Part shown: positions 43,140 through 54,200 of the stretch, piece by piece
Layout: each line of letters starts with the position of its first letter
How positions within the stretch are numbered: position 1 is the first letter of the stretch
NCBI GenBank assembly: GCA_030549775.1
Contig: CM060175.1
Location: 44,276,415 to 44,340,414 of the forward strand
Source: Tamarix chinensis
Lineage: Eukaryota; Streptophyta; Magnoliopsida; Caryophyllales; Tamaricaceae
Direction: 5' to 3'
DNA length: 64,000 nucleotides
Program-made: the position numbers and the translations under genes
Notes under the pieces: model-generated
Told to the model about the DNA's origin: nothing
The model's input: the letters and a program-made list of their open reading frames with translations, nothing else
The model's database searches: none

Positions 43140-45387
43140 AAGGCCCTTCCAACTTAGTGCAGGTCATTGTTACTATCTTCGATTCCTACGACACTTATGT
43201 GGCATCGGGCGGGGCTGAGAGTTGAGCCTGGACCTAGCCTAGGGATCGGGAGTGACATGGCCAGACTCTATCTTCCATTTCTTTTTTCCTGTATCATTAT
43301 AATGTTGTATGATGTTTTCTGTCATTTGGAACTTTAAATCTGTACTTTTGGTTAATGGTTGCTGGTTAATAGTTCATTTATTTTATGAATGCTCATTTGA
43401 ATTATCGACTTCTATTTGATGTTAATCCCATTTAAACTTAGCACTTTGTACTTGAATATTATTAAATAAGGATTTATTGGAAAATTAATTTAGTTTATTT
43501 ATTTATTTATTGAAATAAGAGGGATTTATTTAGGACAAATTAATAATAATATATAAATATTTATTCTTATAAAAAAAATTAGGCTTTTGCTAATTAAAAA
43601 GCAATTTATGGAAAATCTATTAAAAATTCTAATTTAGAAAAAAAATAAATGTATTTAAATTTTATTCTATTCAAATATTATTATTTTTAAATATCCCAAA
43701 TAATTTAATTAATTTGAATACCCAACATAATTATTTCTTTCTTTTTCTTTTTCCCTTTTTCTTTTTTCTTTCTTTTTCTTTCTTTTTATTTCTTCTTCCT
43801 TTCTTTTTCTTTTTCTCCCGCCGATTAGGCCTAATGCGGCCCAACCCACCTCTCCTTCTCCTTCCCCCGCGGCCCAGCGCCGTTGGCTCCTTCGTGCGGC
43901 ATCCCAATGCCGCGTTTTGGCACACTTCTTGTTAAGATGCTGCATCTCATTTAAAAAGGTTATAACCGGCGTTGACTGGCCTGGTTCTCTTCCATTTCTT
44001 TTCCTTCCCGACAGACCGGTTCACCCCCCTCCTTCCTTCTTCCTCTTTTCTCCTCCGTCGACGCACCCTATAGCTTCCGCCCTTAAAAATGGCGGCGCCG
44101 GCTACGAGGACTCTGACCGGCCGAGTCACCCCTCTTTTTCTCCCTCTAGACCCGCACATGAGCTTGGCATGATCGATTATCCTCAACTCTCACTCATTCC
44201 CTCTCTATTGCTTCTCGAAGCTTCGACAAGACCAAAATAATCGCCGGTGAATTTCTGACGCCGGCCACCAAAACCCTAGCATCCAACTCCATCGTGCCGA
44301 TCTCCAAAACCCTAATAACCCATCTAAACTCTATAAATAGCCTAGTCGTGAATGTTTTTGAAACTTTTTCATTCTCGAAACCCTAAGTGAGAACCGCAAG
44401 CCACCGTGACTTCAGACGCATATTCCGCCGCCGATAGCCAACCTTAGCGCCACCTCCTCATCCCAAATTCTTCCTTGAAATTCCCTCTAGCTAACTAAAC
44501 CCTTCACATAATTCGATTCATCTTGCACGAGCTACCATAGCCGTGTGAAATCTCCTTCCCATCTCAAAAAAATCTGTACCCCACAACCTTTAAGCCGCCT
44601 TCCGCCACCACTTCCGCCACTTCTATTGCCCCCTGTACCACCAAAAAACTCCCTCAAATTCTCCTCCACCGAACCATAAGATTATTTTATTTTTCTCCTT
44701 TCCCCTTCCCTCCTTTTCTTCATTTTTACCTCTCTTAGATACATTTTTCGGCCACCTCCGGGAACCACTGCCGGTGCCACCCATACCCTCCAACTCAAGG
44801 TCTAGGAGTATTATTGAGCAAACCCAATCAAACCCCTCAAGTGGAATAGGAGCATGTACCAAGACCAGTGTCGTTTTAGGTAAGGGTCTATTAAGGCCAG
44901 TTATGTGTTTGTATGCTCTATGTGTTATATGCCATGTATTTTATGTTCATTATTATTAATGATTTCGCATGCGGCATAATTATAGAGTTGAAGTATGTTG
45001 GTGTGAATAAACTATGGCATGAGAACTATGCGTATGTTTAGGTCATTATTGTATGATATAGCCTCGAGACATGTTGTTAGGGTTTTCATGAAATGGCATG
45101 ATGTTAGGGTTTGCATGAAATAACATGATGTTAGGGCTTGCATGGGAGCATGACTTCGTGGAGTTAGTGTTTGTATATGAATTGAGGTTGCATGGAAGTG
45201 TGGTATATGGATTTAAGGTTTGTATGTGGACTAGGGTTGTATGGAAGTGTTGTCTACTTGAAGCTATGGTTTGCAGGTGAATTAGAGTAAGCATGGTAGA
45301 AACTTGATTTGCATGTTTTGAAATGAATATCCGAATAAGATACACAAATTATTAAAAATGTAAAGTGGAAGATACTGAGATAGGACT

Positions 45388-45795
45388 AGCCGATCCATCG
45401 GTCAGTAATAGTGGTTAGGGTTTTACCCTATGTGCGACCGATCCACCGGTAATAATAGTGGTTAGGGTTTTACCCTATTGTGACCAATCCACTGGTAATA
45501 ATAGTGGCTAGGACATGATGTCCTATGTGTGACCTGCCCACCGGTTATAATAGTGGGGGATCCCGATCTCAATGAAAATAAACCAAGGTTTTGCTAAGGC
45601 AAATAAAAGACACTAATTACTTATAACCGATCCACAGTGGAAAACCATGCCAGGAGGAACCGAACTGATCCACCGGTTAGGAATAGTGGTTAGGGTTTGA
45701 CCCTATTATGACCGATCCACAGGTAATAATAGTGGTTAGGGCATGATGCTCTATTGTGACTAGCCCACAAATTATAATAACTGGGTGTTCCTATA
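45388..45795 (+). repeat. 47-bp minisatellite with CCACCGGT hairpin units
   Basis: Units start near 45,390, 45,438, 45,484 and 45,534, then 45,666, 45,712 and 45,760. The core is GATCCACCGGTAATAATAGTGG, in which CCAC and GTGG can pair. GGTTAGGGTTTTACCCTAT follows and is itself partly palindromic. Related units occur at 42,613-42,920 in copy C. Confidence 0.85.
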
Positions 45796-45986
45796 CTTGC
45801 ATGGATTGAAAAAAGGCATGGTGTGAGTCGGATTCTGATAAGAGATTAATTAAATGATTAATCTGGATTATATACAGGCCTTTGTATTTTTACCTGGTTG
45901 ATCATATGCATTTATGATTATGCTCTTTTATGTCCTGCATGATTTATGTGTTTATGTGATGGCCTTAGTATTCGGTTACCTTACTA

Positions 45987-46041
45987 AGTACGTAGCGTAC
46001 TGATCACCCGTTTCATGGGTGCTGCTCATTCCCATGAGCAG
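45987..46041 (+). promoter_or_regulatory. Triple stem-loop cluster in LTR copy D
   Basis: AGTACG-TAG-CGTACT, CACCC-(7)-GGGTG and CTGCTCAT-(4)-ATGAGCAG in 55 bases, colinear with the cluster in copy C. It lies about 450 bases before the LTR end. Confidence 0.7.
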
Positions 46042-46379
46042 AAGACCCATCTGACGTGTTTCAGGTAGGTGATGTTTTCTACGATGCCAGTGATGTCTGT
46101 GGAACATTAGGTGGGGCCGAGTGATGACCGGGTTGGAGCAATAATCAGAGTAACGTGGCTGGCTTTCCCTTGATTTTATTATTTCTATCTTATTTACTTA
46201 TGATTAGCACTTCAAAAACAATTTCATGACTGTAGTTACTTCTTCTCCCTAAAAAACTAACTCCCGTATTTCGATTGTGTAAAGACTATTGCACACTTAA
46301 TTTCTGTATTTATGAATTTGAACTATTATTAATATTATGAATTTTTTTCTTAGCCTTAGCACTTAGTATTGGAACGGTA

Positions 46380-46623
46380 GGAGTTAACCGGTCTGGTACT
46401 AAGTGTGGCGGTAACATCCTAGAATTCACAGGTTTTAAGTATTTCTATTATAATTGCTTCCGCTTTAAAAAAAAAGTAGTGAATTTTGGAGTGTTACAAG
46501 AAGTGAACCGGTCTGGTACTAAGTGTGGTAGTAATATCCCCATAATTTACATTTTATTATTTCATTTCTGCTAAACCTTTCATTAAACAAAATTTTTCAA
46601 TAGTAAAGTTTGGGGGTATTACA
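46380..46623 (+). repeat. Tandem duplication of the LTR 3' end
   Basis: The last ~120 bases of copy D (from GAGTTAACCGGTCTGGTAC to GGAGTGTTACA) are followed directly by a diverged second version (from AAGTGAACCGGTCTGGTAC at 46,501 to GGGGGTATTACA at 46,623). The two versions differ as much as separate family members do. This suggests abutting ends of two LTRs and not a recent duplication. No primer site follows either end. Confidence 0.75.
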
Positions 46624-49600
46624 TTCGTAATATTACTAACCTGATTTTGTTTTAGTTTCTTTCTTGGCTTTTCAAAACTAGGATTAGTGATTTTTTCAAT
46701 CTCCTAAGCATATAAGTAGGTGTGATGGTTATTAGAATAATATTATGAAAAATTATAGTAGTGGAATGTTATTGGGATACATTAATTTTCCTTATTGGCC
46801 TCCGTAATGGAGGCTTCATAGGTAGGACAAAGAATAGGCTTCTTTACACCTTTTGACAAGGTGGGAGTAGAAAGTTATTGATGGACTATACATGCATTGC
46901 ATTCTACAGAGTTGCTAAGGAGAAGTGCATAAGCCAACGACTAGATTAAATCACTTAATAGATAATAATAAAGACATAGAAGATAGAATACTCATCAAGA
47001 TTAGAGATAATCCCTATTTTCCTAAAGATGATGGGACCACTTTTGAATTTTTTATTATTTACAATGTTGTCATCTCAAAAAGGAATTATCAAACATGTCC
47101 ACAATATCTTCTAATGCAAAAGCAAAAGGAGGAAATTGTTGGAACTTTGGACTAAGTTGACTCTAGCTATTAGGGTAACTTCCATTCAAAGTCACTTAGG
47201 ATGAAGAAGTAATATGATTTTAACTTCTTTAAAGAATGCCAAGGTTCTTTAATGAATTTCCCCCTTTTTTTGATAGAATAGAAGCCCGAGATGAGGAATG
47301 ACTCAATAATTTGAAGAAATGCCTAAAAAGATCCACTATTAGCATGACCTCTAACAAGTGACATCCATATAGGCAACCTATTACCATCTACCCTACATTC
47401 AGAATAAAATAGGATAGGTTAAGATGATATGCTTGAAGGAATTTCCATATGAATGGATATAAGGTAAAATTAACGTCAGTATAAAAGGCCTTTTATATAA
47501 TAATATACACTTATCTAGGGGAATATTAACTCTATCCAAGGTACGTGGTGTAATCACTTTTAGAGATGAAGGAATGTAGTATTTTATACAAAAAATGCTC
47601 GATTTGAGCATTATTAATATTGCATGGAAGGAGATTACATAATTTGAATAAGGAATATTTAACCATCTAGATAAGAGATAAAGGATGAGAAAGAGATGAG
47701 AAGGTTAAGAGGTACGTAGCCGACAGGATGATAGAAGACAAAGAAGGCAAAAGAAAAATAGGGGGTGTTAAATATATGAGTGAAGATTCATAAACATAAG
47801 GGGATTTAGAATTAAGATACTTTAGGAAAAGATCCCTAAAAAGATATAGGTTATTTACCTAGAAGATCATAAATAATGATTTTTGGTGAGACGGCAATGA
47901 AAACTCCACAAGTGTGATTTCAATTTAAAATATTGTGATGTTGTACAACTCCATTTATAGCAATTGTAGGAAGAGTTGTCATCATGTCTATAGATGAAGA
48001 TGACATTGTTATTGATAATAGTTTAAAAAACATAGGAGATGGGGGTATGAAGCTTGGTGATTTTAAGATAATGAATGAAAATTAAAGGAAATCAAATAAC
48101 AATAATCATAGAGGATAAAAAAGGAGAGAGTAAATATAAAAGGGGATTTATATATAGAGTGATGCAGGCTACCTCATTTTTTTACTGGGAATAAGAAGCA
48201 TTTACACTCATTATCGATATAATCTTATAGATAATCTCTTCAAGGAGAAAATAAAATATCCAAAGCCTTGATTCTCACTCGATCCTCGCCTTTTCTGATG
48301 TAGAATAATGGTATATAAGTGAATGTTCTTTAATGGGTGAAGAAGTTGTTCCCTTTTATAATAAATATTAAATATATCATGTATTCCTCATTCAAAGATC
48401 TTTTCTACAATTTGAACACTTGAGAGAAAAAAGAGTATAAACTTTATTCAACAAGACTCATTTTGGCACCATTTTACATTTTATCAAAATAAAATTTTGA
48501 ATATTACAATAACTAATAAAATTCATGTACTATTTTTTCCTTTCAATGGGACTCGTTAATAGACTTTACTTATGGGATTTAATTCTCCAGCACTTACTAG
48601 TTTTTTTATGTGATGTTTGACAATCTCTTTATTATTGCAGTTTCTAGTGGCTGATGGTTGTCTTTTGTGATTCTATTTGTAAGTGGATAACAACCTTTGC
48701 TTTTGTAGTTTATTGATGCTTATTTTATAATTTTTCATTTTAAGTTAATCTTTCTACTTGTTAGTTAATGATAGCCTTTATATTATTGTATCTATAAATA
48801 ACCTATGAATATTTCATTTTTCTTTGTAAACTCACAATGTTGTCCATTAGCGATTCATAAAAATTTAACCTCTCTACCCAATAATAAATGAGTGATGCAA
48901 TGGTTGAAATTTTGAAAGGAGTGATGATATGGGTCTTTCTCAACTAATAATTTTAGATCAAAAGGGTGATGGACCAAACAATGAAGGTTATCTCAAGAGG
49001 TTAATTGGTTAATGTCTCTCTCAGTTCCCACTCGGCCAATTAAGTATGCAAGGTAGGATAAGTTAGCTAACATTTACTACATGTATCTTTTCCTTCTCTC
49101 TTCTATCCCCGGTACTTATTTTAGAAAATATAAAATTATTACTACAAATTCTCATTTTTTCTCTCTTCACTCTCTTCCAAATTCTCCCTTTAATATCCTT
49201 TGATCACTTAACACACCCTTTAATGACCTAATAAGCCCTTGTTTCAAAAATAAGCAACATCACATAGGAAACAAGAAGCAGATGAGAAGAACTTATATGA
49301 ATGGTATAATTATTTGGTATAACTTCGGGTTTCATTTATAGGAAATATTGTTAGTTTAATTAAAAATATAACCAACAAAAATCTACAAAAAATAATTGTT
49401 GATAGTTAAACATAGATAAACTTACTCATATAATATTGTTGATAAAGATTTGAAAAATAATTGTTATAGAATGACTAGTAAATTTGAACGAAAATGATCA
49501 TAACAAATGATCAATTAGGTAATTAAAATAGTTAATGGTCATCAAAATTGAACTAATTAAAATGATAACCCAAAATTATTATTGGCTTTAAACTAGTCAA

Positions 49601-49947
49601 AATGACTATTTAATTTATTATTAATGAAATTAAGCTAACCTATATGTATCTTGAAATGGAAGATTTGATTATATCAAGTTACCTAATGTTTGACTCAAAT
49701 TTATATCAAAACTAGATATGAATTTTACCTCTAATCTAGAGCTTTAAGTTGGAAACAACCCACAAACCCAACAATCCAAACTTCAATAACTTCTTTAACA
49801 ACAAAACTTTTGAAATGAAATTACCAAATGAATTGGTATTCAATTTGATAAAAATAGATAAAATAAAGGGAGCTCCTATGCCCTAGCTTAATGATTGCTC
49901 TAAAAAGTAATTCCATGATAATTCTCATAGGGGTACATAGCCTTTAG
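46624..49947. other. AT-rich region with nothing recognised
   Basis: About 3.3 kb without a convincing gene or element end. Short open frames (46,925-47,155; 47,399-47,611) have no motif I recognise and are likely chance. Since copia pol lies in minus orientation just to the right, part of this may be its 3' LTR, but I cannot place the ends. Confidence 0.4.
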
Positions 49948-51230
49948 TCACATGGTTGATTTCATCACATGTGTAGTACCTATACCTCCAAAACGTGGGC
50001 TATGGAACTCATTAAGAACTTCACACCCAACCTCATCAATTGTAGAAAAAATTATAGGATAATCATCATGATTGATCAATATGCAAAAATTATTTACAAA
50101 AATAATAGGTAGTGAGATAATAACTTCATTTGAATCATAGAATCTATTGTAGCTTATTGGGTTTGACTCCATTGAACCTAATCAAAATGGGTATCCATCA
50201 TAAGTCCTCTACACATGTGGACACAACCCCATCTCACTTATAGTTCATAAAATAGTTCCATAATAAGTGGCTTTTTCAATAGATCTACTAAATTTCCCCT
50301 TAACATGATATAGTGAAGATAAATGACAACATACTTGAGTAGATAACGAAAAATACTATGTCTTATACAAATAGCTCTATTCTTACCATAATAAGACTTA
50401 TTCTTGGTTGTATGGATAATCACTTATAAGTCACGATGAAGCTAGGGGCTTTAGCCATAGGGTAATTTTAGAAATCAAGTTTCTCAACCACTAAGCTTTG
50501 TATCGAGCCAACTCTAGTGAAAAAAATGTTGACTCCATTTTTAAGCTCACTATATTAGTCTGCTTGGAAAATTTCCATGACATTATTTACCCTACCATAG
50601 TGAATACATATCCATTAGCAAAGTGTATATCATTACTTTATCAAATTGAGTTAGCACTACAATGACCCTCCAAAATTATAAGGCGCCCACAATATGAAAG
50701 AGTATAGTGCACAGTACCTTAAAATACCTTGGTAGTCATGTGAGGCCATTCTAGTGTTCTTGATTCGAATGTGTGTACCTACTAAGTCTACCTATCGAAA
50801 AAGTAATTTCAATTATAGAGTAGTGCAGTAGCTATAAACCACTGCTAAGGACTTTAACATACATGGGTTATTTAATAGTTAAATTTTTTCAAGATTTTCT
50901 TAACATAATGTTACTCGCTATGTTTAAAGATAGATTTGGTCTTTTATACTTTCATGACTAGTATTACATCAACTTCACAAAGATCTTTAGTACCAAAATC
51001 AAACTAAATATTATTAGTTGAATCAATGACTTAAATATTAGTGTTAAAGATAATCATGTCATCCATATATAATGAAATAATGGTGCATCTATGAAAATCA
51101 CATTTCACATAGATGCATGAATAAGAGTCACATGTAGTAGAGCCACTAAACAATCTGACACTATCAATGTTTTCATTAAATTACTATGGTACCTACATGA
51201 GGTGATACAAATAATTTATATGACAACATA
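49948..51230 (-). pseudogene. Ty1/copia reverse transcriptase-RNase H region (decayed)
   Basis: On the minus strand, translation in shifting frames gives CIYVKCDFHRCTIISLYMDD (the YxDD active site, about 51,050-51,110). DLCEVDVILVMKV and HYVKKILKKFNY follow, the counterparts of DLGEADVILGIKI and HYVEKVLKKFNY in plant copia Pol. At 50,423-50,238 comes the RNase H tail IRHSIFRYLLKYVVIYLHYI with NLVDLLKKPL (family: NLADPLTKGL). Many stops and shifts are present. Integrase and Gag further upstream were not found. The stretch 50,172-49,948 is the likely post-pol segment. Confidence 0.75.
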
Positions 51231-51260
51231 ATTTTTTTCTTAACTAGGCACAAAAAATCA

Positions 51261-54200
51261 ATTTTAACACCTATATGATGAACACACATCTTGAAAATAG
51301 TTGCAATGGCTTTAGAACCTTATAATTTATAATTGGTATACGGATTGGAGTTATATGGGGAACTACTAATTCTCTTATAAGAAAAATAATTAACTTGAAA
51401 AGCCTCAAAGTGAAGTCAATTTAGTGTCATCCTAATGGCACTTTGACACTCAAGTTTATAACGTAAGATACAAATAATGTTAAATGAAAGCAATAAAAAG
51501 GTTAGAGTGACTTGGTCATTATATCATGAAGATGTGGTCAATGATGTTAGAAGCATTGGGATCTCTAGAAAAAATTAGTTTCACGGGTGTTATTTAAGCT
51601 ATAGTATGTGACGATAAGTGAGATTCATAGAGCTTAGTAAGATATTGCTTAATGGGAAATATGAGTTGTAATTTCTTAGTATATTATTTCTTTTGGCTCC
51701 TCTATTCTCTCTTAAGGCCTCATGGTTCCACTACTTATGCTTTTTTTAGCATACAAGGGATCCCCATGTGAGGGGGAATAAGGCCACCATCGAAGATTAA
51801 CTAGTGTTGGGAAATAAGAGGAAGTTAGACACTTTAAAAAAAATTGCTAATAACAAATTTTTTAAACAATCATGCTAGAACTTGGGGCTATGATATATGC
51901 CCTCAATGTCATTACATGTACTAATTTGGTTAGATTAGAAGGAAAACCCTTGAGAAGGCATGAGCTACCAAAAACAAAAAACATAAGGAACTTAGAGGCT
52001 TTATCATGTTGGGCTGATCTAAATGGCCTGATTTTCTCGATACAATTAAGTCCCACACATTAAACTAATGGTCTTAACTTAGGGAGTGGATGACATAGTA
52101 GCAATTTAGGTGAATCACTTTGCTATATGCCTGATTACACCTTTAGGAGGTAATTGATTGCCTATTTAGGAGGCTAGGATATACACAGTCTTTTTAACTA
52201 GGTATGATTACACCTAATTACTCTAATTTTTGAGTATTTATGTTTTAGATTTCCTCAACCTTATAACATAATAAGAGATAAAATAATACTTTAATATTTT
52301 ATCTTCATTTGGTTAAGGTTGTTAGGATTCAAAGAATTGCTAACCATCAATTTTTGATGAGTTTTTCAACCACATTTTCACTTGATTAATTCTTTTTCTT
52401 AAACAAGAAAAGCCTAACTAGTGGTACAAATTAACCTCTATGATGTAGGAAAGAGAATTTAGTTTATTCCATTATGAGTGTATTGTGCCCTTTATTAGTC
52501 TTGAGATAAAAACCTTAACTAATGCTCTTATAGTTGAGGATGCTTGAGGTATGATTGAGTAATATCAATGTCAAACCCATTTTATGCCATCATGTGTGGA
52601 ATTGTGATAATAAATTTGGACTTAAACTGAGTGAAAATGGAGTTATGAATATAGCCACATTAGAAAAGGCATTAGAGACCTAAAGTATGATAAAATTCGA
52701 ATGAGAGGGGATGATCTTCCTAACATTGTTGATGGATGTAAATTTTCTATTGTTGATGTAGGGTTCTTACAACCTTGCCTTTAACCTTTGAGGAAGTCCT
52801 CCTTGTCTAGAAGAGAGGGAGTATTGGGCTTATATAGGCTTTCTTTGCTTCTAAACGTATCCCTTTCAATAAAGGATAAGGTTTCCATGGTAGAGTAGGT
52901 AGGATGTTTGAACAAATTTAGACTCTGACCCACCATATTAGTCCCTAATGCTTAGAGGATCTTTCTAGGTTTGATCAACTTGGGCATACTGATGTGGTGT
53001 GATGGTGGATTTAATGTTTCTCTGATGGTTTTAGTACCACAAAGTGCACAATAAGGAGGATATGAGGGTTCCTCCTTTGAACCTATAATTTTATTAAGAA
53101 AATAATCTAGGATCCTAGGTAGAATCTTAAATTTATTGAATAGTTATAAAATTTTATGCTCTTAGTTAAAATCTTATGATTCTACACAATAACTATAATT
53201 TTTATTGATCTAATTCCAAATCAATTTCCCTCTTTATTTGACATTTAGTTTTTTTAATACTCTAATATGCCACACTACATTTTTTTTCAAACATGTCTTG
53301 AAAATGAGTTAAAGTAAAGAAAATATGACCAAGATACTTCTAAGATAATAAAGTTGATTGTTAACAAAAAAATTTAATCAAGAATTTAATCTACATAAAA
53401 ATGGTAAACCATATATATTAATTTCTACAATATTATTAACTATTAATTATATTCAATTCAAGATCAACATTTTTTTATTACTTTTTTATGGTTTTGTGAG
53501 CTTCATAATATAAACAAGCTTTAGTTTATGGTATACAAATAATTTATATAATATATTAGAATATGTGCATATAACCAAAACATACATACATATATAAGTA
53601 TACATTACCTTGACTCATTAAGGAAACATAGTTTTCCTTTTGATCTTATTTGCTAAAATGATAGAACATATTATACTTTCATTATTCCCTTCATTATCAT
53701 TTTCTTTCTTTAATTTTTGTGGGTTTTTGTAAGTCTAAAAATATTGTATATTTTGAGCACAATGAGTTATATGTTTCCCCTACACATAATCTCATGGAAT
53801 TGTCACTTTTCATTAACACTTGATTTTTTTTTATGTTGTTGACTCATATAGATCCTAATATGTAAAATAACTTCAAAAACTTTTATTACATGTAATTTTT
53901 ATGTTCTCTTAGTTTAAAATATAATATTTATAAAATATAATCATACATGTTTTATATGTTATGGTTTTGTAGGATCCTACAAGTTTATGATCCGATTCTA
54001 AGATCTAATCTTAAACATCTAAATTGAACCTATGTAGAATCTTGATTCTTATAAATTTGGGTATACCAACACAAATATTGAGGGTCAAACAACCTACATT
54101 TTTTGGTAGTTTAGAGAGAGGGTCACCCATTAGGTTCATTCTTGAATATTTCCAATGAATGGAGAACCTTTGGTATGTATTATTTCATTTTTCTAGTTTC

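Larger units (their letters stand above)
38682..43449 (+). mobile_element. Long chromovirus-like LTR, copy C (3' tip lost)
   Basis: Starts TGAAATACCCCAAAACTCTA. Internal order: AT-rich lead, pyrimidine-rich tract (38.96-40.15 kb), (AAT/ATT)n tracts, GGAGCGTGCTCCAAGACCGG at 41,315, repeated GGGTTTGCATG words (41.75-41.84 kb), CCACCGGT minisatellite units (42.6-42.92 kb) and the triple stem-loop at 43,085. It reaches TTAGCACTTTGTACTTG near 43,440, the family's sub-terminal word, then changes directly into the AT-rich lead of copy D, so its last 120 or so bases are missing. The open frames inside are compositional. Confidence 0.7.
43450..46498 (+). mobile_element. Long chromovirus-like LTR, copy D (5' tip lost)
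   Basis: Its AT-rich lead follows copy C without the TGAAATACCCC tip. Then come the pyrimidine-rich tract (43.73-44.76 kb, with CCGATTAGGCC at 43,820), AGGAGCATGTACCAAGACCAG at 44,849 with TTTTAGGTAAGGG, GTTAGGGTTTGCATG repeats (45.07-45.15 kb), CCACCGGT minisatellite units, the triple stem-loop at 45,987, and the 3' end ...CGGTCTGGTACTAAGTGTGG...GGAGTGTTACA. The lack of the (ATT)n tract distinguishes it from B and C. Confidence 0.7.

Noticed and set aside
46925..47155. 76-codon frame with polar composition
   Set aside because: No motif or neighbour supports it; chance length in AT-rich DNA.
53105..54050. GATCCTA/TAGAATCTT words as ends of a small DNA transposon
   Set aside because: The words are not in a clear inverted arrangement and no target duplication was found.
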